Source: PGYR01 sp041675005 (GTDB lineage: Bacteria; Bacteroidota; Ignavibacteria; Kapaibacteriales; UBA2268). From it: a stretch of 64,000 nt of DNA. A program made the translations under genes and the position numbers. The stretch covers positions 1 to 64,000 of the forward strand of contig JBAYUQ010000009.1 in the NCBI GenBank assembly GCA_041675005.1, written 5' to 3'. Under the pieces are notes generated by a model. It did no database searches. It worked only from the letters and a program-made list of their open reading frames with translations, and was not told the origin of the DNA. Shown piece after piece: positions 9,701-17,562 of this stretch. Position 1 is the first letter of the stretch. Every line of letters starts with the position of its first letter.

Positions 9701-11649
9701 TATCTGTTAGCACAGACAATACTATTGCTGCTGGCTTAGTAACATTTAGTATTGGATTTGAAGACGTGAATGGGAACGCTGGTGCAGCACTATTGACTGC
9801 AGTTACAAATGGTTCATCTGTGACAGTTGATAAGACACCACCAGTAGGAACAATAGCTTTGGCAGGCGGCCAAGCTGACCCTACAACTGACGGTCCTATT
9901 AACTTTGCACTTACATTTACTGAAAATGTATATGATTTAGCTGATAATGATATAACTATAAGTGGTACTGCAAATGCAACTACTGCCGTAGTTACTGGTA
10001 GCGGCGCTACTTACAATGTAGAAGTAACAGGAATGACAGGAACTGGTACTGTAGAAATTACATTATCAACAGCTAAGGTAACTGACATAGCTGGTAACGA
10101 CAACACAGCAACAACGAACACAGATAATTCGGTTCAATATAACGCTTCTGGCGCAACTGATGTATCAGTTGGAGCTGGTGCTGAACCTGCGACATTGTCT
10201 TCTTTAGTTGACAATCAAGTTGAAGCTGTAATGGCTTTCGACTTTGATGTGAAAGATGATGGTGTTACACCAGGTACTGACTTATTAGCAACTTTGATAA
10301 CAGATATTTCGATATCTCAAGGTCTTGGAAATGATATCGGAGATTGGACTACTATCTTAGCTGGTGCAGAATTATCTGATGGAACTAACACCATAACTGG
10401 TTCAGTAGGAGCAACAACGATTGCATTTACTGGATTAGCATACGGTGCTGGACAAGTTGGTAATGTTGCTGATGATGATACTAAGACATATACATTGAAA
10501 GTTTGGTTATCTAACGCACCTTCTGGGTCAATAGATAATAAGAACTTAGCTTTCAAAGTAAATAGAAGTTCATTTACAGCTGACGGTGGCGGGTCATCAT
10601 TTAAAGGTGGTGCTGGATCAGGTATAGAGTCTGGTTCTGGAAACAACGCGATTGATGTTGATGCAACTAAGCTTGTATTTACAACAACACCTGTTAATAC
10701 AGAGATCAATACAAATACTACATTCGTAGTTGAAGCAACAGATGCAAATGGTAATAGAGATGTTGATAATGGGTCAGCTCTGACTTCATTCTTAGCTAAT
10801 CAATCAACTATTACATCTGGTAACACAGGGTCATTATCAAGTGGTATTTTGACGTTGAATGCGGTTAAATTTAGTACAGCATTTGCAAATGATTATGTAA
10901 CTGCAAAAGCAGCGGGCTTAGCTGATGGAGTTAGTGATAACTTTAATATTAGAGAAGATGAACCATTAAGTGTAACTAATCTTGCAATAATTTCAAGCAT
11001 TGATGAATTTGATGTAACCTATTCTAAACCAGATACATCTAATACTTTATTGTTAGCAAAGAAAATATTTGTACCATTTAGTTACGGAGATGAGGCTGGA
11101 ATGGATAATGAAACTAATTGGCCAGCTTATAATAACAATTTTGGTTCAGCTCAAACTCCAAATGATAATGATATTTTTGTTATATATTCAGGAAGAGATT
11201 CAGCTATTACTATGACTAACTTACAAGGCCCTTATGTGAAATATTCTGTGATCGCCTATTCATACAATGGAGATTTGAATAGTTCAATTCAAAACTTTAA
11301 TGAGACTGAAACTTTTGCAAAATCATTTACTAAGCCTAAAATGTCAAATAACACTATAGGTGGTAAAGAAGGAATTGGAATCGGATTAAATAATATTACT
11401 CCTCAACCTGCCGCTATTAATAATTTAGTATCGGTACAAATAGGAAGTTTTGAAGATATGCCATTGACATTAGAGTTATATGATAGTAAAGGACAATTAA
11501 TGATGACATTATTTGAAGGAAAAGAATTCAATGCTGGTGAGACTCCATTCGAGTTTAACTTAACGAATACTGTTTCTTCTGGTCAACATTTCTTACGATT
11601 AACTGGTAATGGTCACGTTGTGATTGCACCACTTATGATTGTAAAATAG
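757..11649 (+). CDS. Giant secreted Ig-like repeat surface protein with T9SS-type C-terminal sorting domain
   Basis: This is a 3630-residue exported protein. A signal peptide (hydrophobic stretch about residues 6-25) is followed by two fibronectin III-like domains (about 30-150 and 158-258). About 26 Ig-like repeats of roughly 85-110 residues come next, each opening with variants of F-x-[IV]-D-[NT]-x-x-P. Two repeat types are visible. Type A has a conserved Cys pair (TCxxxG and GCGTF) and occurs around 2250-4000 and 7310-8400. Type B carries FNEAM, PTLTF and DLAGN motifs, as in SwmB/SbsA-like bacterial Ig domains. The last 75 or so residues (LELYDSKGQ, SSGQHFLRLTG, final K) match the type A sorting domain of type IX secretion, so cell-surface anchoring or release is inferred. 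The start is supported by AGGAGAG at 747-753. An adhesin or matrix role is likely; the ligand is unknown. Confidence 0.85.
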   Translation: MSRITRFILTLAVIALVGLGDMFAAVAPSSQARFISFSDVTATSVKMTVVKGNGNKRLVVFSADGTVDNPDNSDVALVDANGNFGTAVSVNSPSPDIVVDVLDGVEWYTTVTGLASGVTYTVKVFEFNNDGSTPQNAYKTADGLNNPRSFTTLVEVNPPTALLANNVTATTADLSWTAASPAPDGYIFSLWVDSQGQGFGNASYDATTESVVQPYDELDVSSLTTFDLTDLQGPSDYKYQLYSYIGNSNSTVAELEFFTPEDITSPTVDNITFSGGSGTDFTINELDNGEDFTFVVTFNEKMKTWLTPTFTFENPTPLDLSYVTGSWDDDGMVFTATVNFAGTTPQESLLVDVAVSNAEDLAGNPLDFAFDTKADLFNIDNTDGVLSDFTYSSSYCRSGANLDVITFTISVDENGYGAAGLNKDNFSIAAVLQSALGDFVFDESGAAQSGEGTYTFEYTLEGTEVEGAYNIDITFTDNAGNQTHVVEKGGLGDPGVFNIENTPPTIDNLAFTNTCLKAGEDVGFSFDVVEEGCGTFDATNIAISGLPTGNGVLSAPTITGNAPGPYHVAYTYTIGNTTPESAGDVIIDVTDDAGNTVNSTNTGAFNVDNTVPTIGNTALSSTCVKDGTLLTLTFDVTDLIEGECGAIEASDIVVTNVSGAGSLSQAFAYQGVTGPVNDVLSFTYTLTVSETAGDDENYVVNITATDKAGNASVTNTVESFNVDNTKPVISAVSMNTTCENGGNTVTLTFTATEGGCGTFDKDDITITDDVTTATDTWTWVSGAGTGVYTYTLPLVSGDPSGLVTVSVNATDDAGNAATEATTTFTIDNTAPVISALTVTSATCLNDGFAKLTFTFNVVEEGCGTFSSADLTVDAGLFAAPTPISQTGLGTAASPYIFTYSNTISNANGDFDGAYDITVNATDDAGNVATELQSVGAFNVDNTAPIISNIIITPTCYKTGQEISITFDVTEGGCGTFDENDIEFTADDALPGPLSLITFTVTEDNDSPLGDVHSFTAKYTVQGSDAEGYYTYDITATDDAGNVDTDSDDAFAIDNTGPVLSALTVTPDHAGGTVGTVDITFSVGDDSGECSTFDASTVVYTVTGPAALQSSITTPPVDQGGGVWKSTLAISNLDQTGNYHISLVAADGLGNPSNTLNPTPAVELVIDNTPPYVTGVTATESLLNRADDDGSAATTDFIITVQYNEVLNQAVIPTLEFHLPGKNPTSPAVALLAITQDKPTTSSYSYEFSADKTTNIDMRGIGVSTNGAVDVAGNIQTAAGTKGNLFGIDFVAPQLNSITVNAPSPAVILDDTPQLQLVFDFTETMDNNSDPTVTFETGSAPNNDILGDVLGTPAGDWNLGNVFTASYSVNETYGLEVDNVGVGIANATDLAGNPFPGSFEAGVFDVDTKEPGCGSITMTPAAPQVIVADKDFEVVVVMDQTLDAGVNPTIAFTNSNANYTVSGGAFSQTSVLNDTYSFTVTHDGTQENVTETMSISGFKDTHGNVQTLACTADFDVDTKLPEIVSIAVSESNICGNMEGTEVITITFDEAMDILTVPTLTFDEDLTTNILKSPSTLWNVDSTVFTVTYTIDTVGSYTYTGVDIDVSGAKDALGNTMDLDNTHGIDKINVDSEGPTVTGIAFNPLPSNAFGVNRSNIGLNGFQVVVNYNEAMDGGSTPTITFDDLSQGGTGTVGAALNDSTGSWTSSTEYTRIYTVYNGAVELEIITAGVTGATDVCGNTQESYDSGDDEASFAIDLIAPTCSTLVVGTDPIYEGDKVQEVTVTFSEYMSNSVTPDVYFDFSSNFGAFSGNWDGQNPRVFVGTATHNGNEEGGIVETALLNISTNKPTDLAGNPILVVGCSADFVLDTKKPLVSSVTFTPEDINGTGTLSVAVAFNENMGATVPTLTFSAGSAAFTPAASSWSGNTYTFNYTVADEDVDVDGVTVTINTAKDLAGNVMAPHTSTETFDIDQVSPTIVGLTVSDAMINKAEANTIGYTFTAAATFSEAMNTSANPSIAFAPDVTAGSPSLTLQAGTNPAWSVGNTVATWTYTASDQSVAIEGIDITIAGGEDAFGNATDYTSPTGVFADKFSIDTEDPTVAFGQSTPLAESCVNGTEAIDFSASDGTGFSGIDEVQGRINGGSFAACTTGVQLNALNGWPGTDGPITLELKALDLAGNTTTISRVFTKDATAPVIGGESFTNTCVTTGDVIDIEFTITETGCGAILANNIDISGFPNGNGVLSQLTITGNTPYVVTATYTVGSTDAEGVYNITFNVTDDSGNDATPSVNNAAFTIDKTAPSYSVNTAPTPTCTNKNTNVQLVILSDDNTYGCGPYGASNITASTSLGAAVVASAGGNAYSITVDLSGTTSQDDGIYDIDIVMTDAAGNVNNQTITNAFTLDNTAPAISNVVVTPGCIKGGTTATLTFNVAESGCGISNITISDNVNTNGTWTWFSGTGSGTYTYKLLVDGQDDDGPVDVTVSATDAAGNTTTGVDAGDTDFTIDNTAPVIAISQPLANATVNGTKVVNYTVTETGCGIDVTEFRFNSGTWFTAPATGTALSVYTGFAGLGEGAFTLNFRSTDVAGNVGTSSVSLIKDTQAPTVTTVTPSDNLISIADGGSTFTVAVLFSEGMNTTVNPTVALTANTTVTNSSSTGVWSGGNTFTATFGTINGASAEEIANLDVTVSGAKDDTEDDGNVMTLQTIVDKFSIDTKAPTCSTMTNNNADIYENDKNVTVTVVFSEAMSASPLPTFNITGTSQLTPGATNWTNASTFTQVFTHTGVEETTSANFVVGNLPKDAAGNPAVSVLCSTDVDIDTRKPLVSGVTFTPSLITEATAAFSVAIEFNEAMGATAPTLTFNGGVSSAFSAPSGGWAGNTYTYNYTVTDQNFSLSGLTVDISGAKDVAGNVMVTKTSVQTYAIDQVAPTISAASIKSSNSINDQYAKGGHDILLTFTSSETLNTGAFTGNIAGYSISSISSLGTTYTLSVSTDNTIAAGLVTFSIGFEDVNGNAGAALLTAVTNGSSVTVDKTPPVGTIALAGGQADPTTDGPINFALTFTENVYDLADNDITISGTANATTAVVTGSGATYNVEVTGMTGTGTVEITLSTAKVTDIAGNDNTATTNTDNSVQYNASGATDVSVGAGAEPATLSSLVDNQVEAVMAFDFDVKDDGVTPGTDLLATLITDISISQGLGNDIGDWTTILAGAELSDGTNTITGSVGATTIAFTGLAYGAGQVGNVADDDTKTYTLKVWLSNAPSGSIDNKNLAFKVNRSSFTADGGGSSFKGGAGSGIESGSGNNAIDVDATKLVFTTTPVNTEINTNTTFVVEATDANGNRDVDNGSALTSFLANQSTITSGNTGSLSSGILTLNAVKFSTAFANDYVTAKAAGLADGVSDNFNIREDEPLSVTNLAIISSIDEFDVTYSKPDTSNTLLLAKKIFVPFSYGDEAGMDNETNWPAYNNNFGSAQTPNDNDIFVIYSGRDSAITMTNLQGPYVKYSVIAYSYNGDLNSSIQNFNETETFAKSFTKPKMSNNTIGGKEGIGIGLNNITPQPAAINNLVSVQIGSFEDMPLTLELYDSKGQLMMTLFEGKEFNAGETPFEFNLTNTVSSGQHFLRLTGNGHVVIAPLMIVK
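6012..6660 (+). repeat. First copy of an internal multi-domain super-repeat in the giant protein gene
   Basis: Here the encoded order is APTCSTL, then a DIYE-like motif, then KKPLVSSVTFTP, then NMGATVPTLTF, ending at an IDQVSPTI boundary. The same order returns at 8875-9513 as APTCSTM, DIYEND, RKPLVSGVTFTP, EAMGATAPTLTF and IDQVAPTI. The DNA copies have diverged but still share words such as CCTACATGTAG. This is a duplication of a two-domain block rather than of single Ig domains. Confidence 0.6.
8875..9513 (+). repeat. Second copy of the internal multi-domain super-repeat
   Basis: This is the partner of the block at 6012-6660 and has the same motif order and near-equal length. The copies lie about 2.9 kb apart in the same frame. 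A stretch of Cys-containing type A repeats sits between them, so part of the intervening array may have been included in a larger duplication. Confidence 0.6.
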
Positions 11650-11675
11650 TCTAAACTATTATATTTAAAATTCAC

Positions 11676-11710
11676 AAACCCCGACATTTTATGTTGGGGT
11701 TTTTTATTTT
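11676..11710 (+). terminator. Rho-independent terminator of the giant surface-protein gene
   Basis: The left stem ACCCCGACA (11678-11686) pairs with TGTTGGGGT (11692-11700), with one G-U pair and a TTTTA loop. A run of T residues follows from 11701. It lies 27 bases after the stop of the giant gene. It also shows that an ATG at 11691, inside the stem-loop, is not the start of the next gene. Confidence 0.88.
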
Positions 11711-11747
11711 GTATATCTTTATTTGCCCAAAATCGTATATACTATCT

Positions 11748-13316
11748 ATGAATAAAATAATTATAATTCTTCTAGCATTATTAGCAACAAATAGTTTTGC
11801 TGCTTTACCAGATTCCGTGACTAATGATATTAACTCTCAACTCGAGAAGTTCAAAACTCTTTTAGAATTTTCCTATGTTTATCACAAAGATAGCATTGAT
11901 TTAGAAGATAAGTCAGAAGCGGCCCTAAAAGCATATATGCAAGCTCTGGACGACAAGTCTTATTATTTCCCAGAAGAGCAGTATAGGTCACTAAAGGAGT
12001 CTAATACGGGTATTAGGAAGTCATTAGGAATAACTCAAATCGTTTTTGCAGACACTAGCTATATTTTTCGAGTAGATAAGGGAAGCTCTGCTGATACAAA
12101 TGGAGTGATGCCTGGTTGGAGGATTTTATCTATTGATGATATCAATGTAATTAAAAAAGATGAATTGAGCATAAACGAAATAATAAATGATACGGCATTA
12201 GTTGCTTGCAATATTGAATTCCTTGACTTAGAGGGTAAAATCCAAAATAGGGTTTTACATAATTCACCTCATGTTACTTCTTCAATCGATGCTTCATTTA
12301 TGTATAATGATAGTATAGCATACATAAAAACTCTAAAGTTTACTGAAGATGCAGGAAATGAATTTGAAAAAGTCATTGGGCAATTTCCCAAATCAATTAA
12401 AGGTCTAGTTATAGATCTAGAAAATAATCCTGGTGGAGTTCTTACTGCAATCGCAGATGTAATCTCATTATTCTTACCAGAAGGAAAGCAAGTTATAAAA
12501 ACTAAATCGAAACATCCCGATTTCTATTATGATGTTAAATCTAAAAAAGATGGTCCATATATTGGTCTGCCACTTGTATTGATTGTGAATGAAGAGACCG
12601 CTTCTGCATCAGAATTATTCGCAGGTGCTGTGCAAGATTATGATTTAGGTATAGTAATTGGACAGCGAACATACGGTAAAGGAACGTTACAGAAACATTG
12701 GGAATTCAAAGATGGTAGTGCTTTTCGTGTGACAGTAGGGGAGTATGTAACTCCATTAGGTAGAAAAGTACAGAAAGAATCAGTTAAAGCATTCGATAAC
12801 TCGGCTCAAACTCTGGACGAAAATCTGAATAACCAGCTTAAAAATATGTCAATTCCTAAAGATATTTCCGTTGTTAAAAGCACTAAAGGTAGAACTTTAA
12901 TATCAATAGGTGGAATTATGCCTGATTCAGTTTTGAATAAAAGAGAAGCTAGGACAAAGCTAACAGAAGTTGCAATCCAGAAACGGGTTCTATTAAGAAC
13001 GGCTTTCGAAATATTTATTTCCGAGGGTAAATCTGTGCTGAATATGTATCCTGATTTTCTATCTTTTTCTAGAGACTTCTTCTTTAATAGTACAATATCC
13101 GAGAGAATAAAAAAGAATCTTCTGATTGCATCATTGCAGAATGATGAAATGTTCGAGAAAGACAAAGAGATTATGATAGGAATAATAAAAGCAAGATTGG
13201 GTCAACTCTTATTTAGTGATGAGGCATATTATTGTACAGAAGCTTTTGAAAGTGAGGAGGTAAGTAAAGCAATAATAACAATAAAAGATGCAAATAATTT
13301 AGTTAGGCAAGAATAA
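11748..13316 (+). CDS. S41-family C-terminal processing peptidase
   Basis: This is a 522-residue exported serine protease of the CtpA/Prc family, which cleaves exported or envelope proteins near their C-termini. A signal peptide covers about residues 1-18. A degenerate PDZ-like region lies near 90-170, and the S41 catalytic domain spans about 185-360. Visible active-site motifs are VIDLENNPGG (about 221-230), TASASE with the nucleophilic serine (284-289), and TYGKGTLQ with the general-base lysine (K311). The C-terminal 170 residues are of unknown role. The ATG at 11748 is chosen because the upstream in-frame ATG at 11691 sits inside the preceding terminator and would bury the signal peptide. 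No clear Shine-Dalgarno sequence is seen. Confidence 0.85.
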   Translation: MNKIIIILLALLATNSFAALPDSVTNDINSQLEKFKTLLEFSYVYHKDSIDLEDKSEAALKAYMQALDDKSYYFPEEQYRSLKESNTGIRKSLGITQIVFADTSYIFRVDKGSSADTNGVMPGWRILSIDDINVIKKDELSINEIINDTALVACNIEFLDLEGKIQNRVLHNSPHVTSSIDASFMYNDSIAYIKTLKFTEDAGNEFEKVIGQFPKSIKGLVIDLENNPGGVLTAIADVISLFLPEGKQVIKTKSKHPDFYYDVKSKKDGPYIGLPLVLIVNEETASASELFAGAVQDYDLGIVIGQRTYGKGTLQKHWEFKDGSAFRVTVGEYVTPLGRKVQKESVKAFDNSAQTLDENLNNQLKNMSIPKDISVVKSTKGRTLISIGGIMPDSVLNKREARTKLTEVAIQKRVLLRTAFEIFISEGKSVLNMYPDFLSFSRDFFFNSTISERIKKNLLIASLQNDEMFEKDKEIMIGIIKARLGQLLFSDEAYYCTEAFESEEVSKAIITIKDANNLVRQE

Positions 13317-13360
13317 ATTATTTAATTTGGCATTCATAACAACACTGATTTTCAAAATTA

Positions 13361-14173
13361 ATGTCTGATAACGTATTATTTGCTTTTTTACTTACTTCCT
13401 TTGCCGGACTTTCAACTGGTATTGGTAGTGCTATTGGTTTTTTCTCAAAGAAAACAAATAAAGCTTTTCTTGCGGCTACACTTGGTTTTTCTGCTGGAGC
13501 AATGATTTATGTCAGCTTTGTTGAGATATTTGCAAAGTCAAAAATGGCTCTCTCTCACGTTTATGGCGAATATTGGGCGAATTGGTACACAGCGGGTTCT
13601 TTTTTCCTGGGTGTACTTGTTATTCTAATTATTGATAGACTAATTCCTTCTTACGAAAATCCACATGAGCCACATAAGATTGAAGAAATGGATTCGCTTT
13701 CAGCAGATGAAGTAGAAAAAAGAAAATTAAAGCGAATGGGTACTTTTACAGCACTAGCCATTGCCATTCACAATTTCCCTGAAGGTTTAGCTACATTTAC
13801 TGCGGCTCTTTCTGACCCAAATCTTGGTATCTCCATTGCTGTTGCTATTGCAATTCATAATATTCCAGAAGGTATAGCGGTTTCTGTACCTATTTATTTC
13901 TCCACTGGAAGTAGAAAGAAAGCATTTTGGTATTCCTTCGCTACTGGACTGACTGAACCAATTGGTGCATTGATTGGATATATCTTGCTCAAAGATTTAT
14001 TCAATGATGTGACTTTTGGTATTTTATTTGGGGCCGTTGGTGGAATTATGGTCTTTATAGCTGTTGATGAGCTAATACCAACCGCAAAAAGGTATGACCT
14101 CGGTCACAAGGCGATATATGGATTAGTAGCAGGGATGATGGTAATGTCTTTGAGTTTGTTACTTTTCATCTAG
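13361..14173 (+). CDS. zupT: ZIP-family divalent metal (zinc) transporter
   Basis: This 270-residue inner-membrane protein of the ZIP family is expected to import Zn2+ and possibly other divalent metals. It has about eight hydrophobic segments. The two signature metal-binding helices carry HNFPEG (137-142) and HNIPEG (166-171), as in ZupT/GufA-type members. A charged, His-containing cytoplasmic loop (about 98-126) precedes them, typical of the variable loop between helices 3 and 4. The gene begins 44 bases after the protease gene, in the same direction, with no obvious terminator between. The family call is firm; the exact substrate is inferred. Confidence 0.88.
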   Translation: MSDNVLFAFLLTSFAGLSTGIGSAIGFFSKKTNKAFLAATLGFSAGAMIYVSFVEIFAKSKMALSHVYGEYWANWYTAGSFFLGVLVILIIDRLIPSYENPHEPHKIEEMDSLSADEVEKRKLKRMGTFTALAIAIHNFPEGLATFTAALSDPNLGISIAVAIAIHNIPEGIAVSVPIYFSTGSRKKAFWYSFATGLTEPIGALIGYILLKDLFNDVTFGILFGAVGGIMVFIAVDELIPTAKRYDLGHKAIYGLVAGMMVMSLSLLLFI

Positions 14174-14334
14174 TATTTATATAGATAAAAATCCAATTCT
14201 AGATAATCAACAAAATAATTTATACTTTTTATAAGTACCTAATTCATTACAATATTTTCAACTAAGTACACTCTTAACATTTTCATTGCAAAAATAATTT
14301 TAACAAGACTAAATTTTTAGTTATTTTCTTACTT

Positions 14335-16956
14335 ATGAATAATGCTAAATCATATTTAATAAATAATTTTGGATATAATGATTTCCGACCTGGTCAGGAA
14401 GAGATTATTAATTCAATATTAGATGGTAAAGATACACTTGCTATTATGCCTACAGGGGGTGGTAAGTCTATCTGTTATCAGATTCCTGCTTTAGTACTCG
14501 AAGGTACGGCTATTATTATCTCTCCTTTGATTTCTTTGATGAAAGATCAAGTTGATGTATTAAAGTCAAAAGGTATTAGTGCAGAAAGTATTAATAGCTT
14601 GATGTCTGTAAGAGAAGTAAACGAGATACTGGACAATGCAGTAGATGGCAAATACAAAATGCTATATATTGCTCCAGAAAGATTGCAAACTAAAAGGTTT
14701 GCTGATATATTTTCTCAAATCCCAATTTCATTTATTGCTGTTGACGAAGCTCACTGTATCAGTGAGTGGGGCCATGATTTTAGACCTGCTTACTTGAAAA
14801 TACCTCAAGCACTAGGGGCACATAGGGATTATCCTATTGCTGCGTTTACAGCTACTGCTACTAAAGAAGTACAGAAAGATATAGCTATCAATCTAAAGCT
14901 AAATAATGCGAACAAATTCATAAAAGGATTTGACAGGCCAAACCTTACTTACCTAACTAGGACGACTGAAGATAAAGTACAGACTTGCCTTGACATAATA
15001 AGAAGTAGTGGTAATGATTCCACTATTATTTATGCAGGTACTCGTAAGAGGGTAGAGGAGTTTTACGAAGCTCTAAAGCAAGCAGATATAGATATTGATA
15101 TGTACCATGCTGGTTTACCAGATGATTACAGGAATGAATCCCAAGAAAAATTCTTTAGCGGGGCTATTAAAACTATAATAGCTACTAATGCGTTCGGAAT
15201 GGGAATAGATAAAGAGAATGTTAGGAACGTAATTCATGTTGATTTACCTGGTACAATAGAAGCATATTACCAAGAAGCTGGTCGTGCTGGCCGTGATGGT
15301 AAACCTGCGAATTGTATTTTGTTATATCATCCAGGTGATATTACTTTACAGGAATTTTTTATTGATGTTTCTTATCCTGCAGTAGAACAGATAAACAGAG
15401 TATATACAACTCTTTACAAAAAAGCTGGTGTAGAAATGGGCGAATACGCTCATGAGCCCTTAGATGTTAGTTCTGCTTTAATCGCAGCTTATTTAAGTAT
15501 TACACAAAAAACTGTTTCAGCTGTGCTGAAATTTTTACGTAATCATGGTGTGATTTCTAATTCTAAGTATTTTTCTAAAGCAACTATAAAGTTCCTTTCT
15601 GATAGAGATAGATTGATGGAGTATTATAATCTACTCCCTGATTGGCTTAAATTACCTACAGAATCAATATTTAGATCGGCAGATACTTCGACTAATAGCA
15701 CATACCAGCATATTGATCCTCTAGAAATAGCTCAGAAACATGGTATTATGGCAGATAATATTATTAAAGCAATTAACAAACTTGCTTTCGATGGTCATAT
15801 AGAGTATAATCCGGAAGCTAACAAAAGTGGTATTTATCTAATAATGGAAAGAATGCCATTTGATGATTTACCTATTGATTTTGATGAACATGCAAGAAGA
15901 AGAGAGTTTGCAAACCAGAAGCTTGAATATATGAAGCAATATGCAGAAACTGATACCTGTAAGCGTAACTTCATACTTAATTATTTTCAAGATGTGAATG
16001 TTGAGTCTGATTGTGGTAGATGTACTTCTTGTTTGATTCCTAAGTCAGTTAAAAAGCTAAATGATGAGAGGAAAGAGTTTATCAATATCAAAATTATTGA
16101 CTCATTGCATGAGATTGATAGCAAATTTGGTAAAACTATAATTAGGCATTTTCTTGCTGGCAAAGCAACACAAAAAGTGCAGAAATTTGAACTAGAAAAT
16201 CTGAATATGTTTGGTTGCTTATCTGATTACACCGATGCTGAAGTTAAGGAGTATTTAGATTCCGCAGTTTCGAATAATTATATAGCTGTAAGTAGAAATA
16301 GATTTCCCGTACTTTCAGTAACTGAAAAGGGATATAGTTTAGTCGGTAGAAAGCTTAATGAACAGCTTGTTAAAATTAAATCGGAACATAATTATTCCGA
16401 TGAACTATTCTCAAGATTGAATGACTTGCGATTAGTAATTTCGATGAAAGAAAAAATAAATGCTGACAGAATTATATCACAAGATTTATTAATGAAGTTG
16501 AGTTCAGATTCTCCAAAAAACATATTGGAGCTCCGTAAGTTAAAGGGATATAGTCTCGATTTTGTTCGGAAATATGGTTCAGAATTCGTTGCAGTTATCA
16601 ATGATTATTACCAAAATACTCCTCTTGAAGAAAACGAGGTTCCAGAAGTAACTGAATTGACAAAACGAATTGTAGTACTATTCCAAAAGAATATTACAAT
16701 AGATGAAATTGCTGATAGATTAGACCTGACAGATAATGAAATAGTGAAGAATCTGAAAATAGCAATTAATAATGAAATAGATGTAGATATGAGTACGCAC
16801 GTATCTGAGTCTATATATGAAGAAATCTTAGATTTAGTAGAAGAGCATCCTAATATCTCAGCTTCTAGGGCTAGAGATGAGTTGGGTCCTATATTAGAAT
16901 ACAATTTGTTTAAAGTTGCTTTGGCTAAAGCCAAGAACGAGTTAGAATATAATTAA
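14335..16956 (+). CDS. recQ: ATP-dependent DNA helicase RecQ
   Basis: This 873-residue superfamily 2 DNA helicase unwinds DNA 3' to 5' in repair and recombination. The Walker A motif PTGGGKS lies at 39-45 and the DEAH box at 137-140, followed by the RecQ aromatic loop (CISEWGHDFRP). TATATK, QEAGRAGRDG and a zinc-binding Cys set (CKRNF and CGRCTSC, near 545-570) follow in order, then a winged-helix RQC region. The protein is about 260 residues longer than E. coli RecQ (around 610). The extra C-terminus looks HRDC-like and then helix-turn-helix-like (TIDEIADRLDLTDNEIVKNL), as in many Bacteroidota RecQ proteins. It is preceded by 161 AT-rich bases and probably has its own promoter. Confidence 0.93.
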   Translation: MNNAKSYLINNFGYNDFRPGQEEIINSILDGKDTLAIMPTGGGKSICYQIPALVLEGTAIIISPLISLMKDQVDVLKSKGISAESINSLMSVREVNEILDNAVDGKYKMLYIAPERLQTKRFADIFSQIPISFIAVDEAHCISEWGHDFRPAYLKIPQALGAHRDYPIAAFTATATKEVQKDIAINLKLNNANKFIKGFDRPNLTYLTRTTEDKVQTCLDIIRSSGNDSTIIYAGTRKRVEEFYEALKQADIDIDMYHAGLPDDYRNESQEKFFSGAIKTIIATNAFGMGIDKENVRNVIHVDLPGTIEAYYQEAGRAGRDGKPANCILLYHPGDITLQEFFIDVSYPAVEQINRVYTTLYKKAGVEMGEYAHEPLDVSSALIAAYLSITQKTVSAVLKFLRNHGVISNSKYFSKATIKFLSDRDRLMEYYNLLPDWLKLPTESIFRSADTSTNSTYQHIDPLEIAQKHGIMADNIIKAINKLAFDGHIEYNPEANKSGIYLIMERMPFDDLPIDFDEHARRREFANQKLEYMKQYAETDTCKRNFILNYFQDVNVESDCGRCTSCLIPKSVKKLNDERKEFINIKIIDSLHEIDSKFGKTIIRHFLAGKATQKVQKFELENLNMFGCLSDYTDAEVKEYLDSAVSNNYIAVSRNRFPVLSVTEKGYSLVGRKLNEQLVKIKSEHNYSDELFSRLNDLRLVISMKEKINADRIISQDLLMKLSSDSPKNILELRKLKGYSLDFVRKYGSEFVAVINDYYQNTPLEENEVPEVTELTKRIVVLFQKNITIDEIADRLDLTDNEIVKNLKIAINNEIDVDMSTHVSESIYEEILDLVEEHPNISASRARDELGPILEYNLFKVALAKAKNELEYN

Positions 16957-16998
16957 TAAAATCTGTAATTTTGATTTTTCAAAGAATGCAACTGACTA

Positions 16999-17562
16999 AT
17001 GCCTAAAAAGAATTATGCTCCCGAAGGAGAATATATATACAATGAGCAGCAAAAACTACGTCAGTGGTATGTTTGGTTTATATTAGTTCTATCATTGGTT
17101 TTATCATTAGCTTTTTTGATAAATAGCTTTGTAAACTATATGGAAGGTGCTCCAGGAGCAGCTTCTTTTATTGTTTTAGGGGTATTGATACTTTTTATAT
17201 GCTTGTTCTTTGTTATTTCCACTGCTGGCTCTAAGCTCAACGTAATAGCTACTGACGAAGCAATTCATTTCCAATGGATACCGTTGAATAATAAATTTAA
17301 TAAAGTCAATTGGCAGAATGTACAATCTATAAAGATGATTAGCTATAAGAGTATGGGTTATGGTATGCGCATAAGTGAAAAATATGGTAGTATATATAAT
17401 GCCTTTGGTGGTTATGCTATTGATATAGTCACAAGAGGCGGAAACCATTTCCTAATCGGTACTGCTAAACCGCAAGAACTGGAAGAAGTATTAGTAAGAT
17501 TAAAAGATATACATTATTTCGATTACGAAAATCAACTAGATAAAAAAGTAGAAAATGATTGA
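16999..17562 (+). CDS. Small membrane protein with PH-like domain, unknown function
   Basis: This 187-residue protein has two predicted transmembrane helices (about 24-44 and 54-74). A soluble beta-rich domain follows (about 78-178) with a pattern like bacterial PH domains: an IHFQWIPL strand, a conserved W in VNWQNVQSIK, then G-rich strands. No catalytic motif is visible. It starts 42 bases after recQ, and its last 8 bases overlap pheS, so it is probably co-transcribed with pheS. The function is not recognised; the PH-like label comes from pattern only. Confidence 0.6.
   Translation: MPKKNYAPEGEYIYNEQQKLRQWYVWFILVLSLVLSLAFLINSFVNYMEGAPGAASFIVLGVLILFICLFFVISTAGSKLNVIATDEAIHFQWIPLNNKFNKVNWQNVQSIKMISYKSMGYGMRISEKYGSIYNAFGGYAIDIVTRGGNHFLIGTAKPQELEEVLVRLKDIHYFDYENQLDKKVEND

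Noticed and set aside
11691..11747. N-terminal extension of the S41 protease from ATG 11691
   Set aside because: It lies inside a strong terminator hairpin and would put 19 residues before a clean signal peptide.
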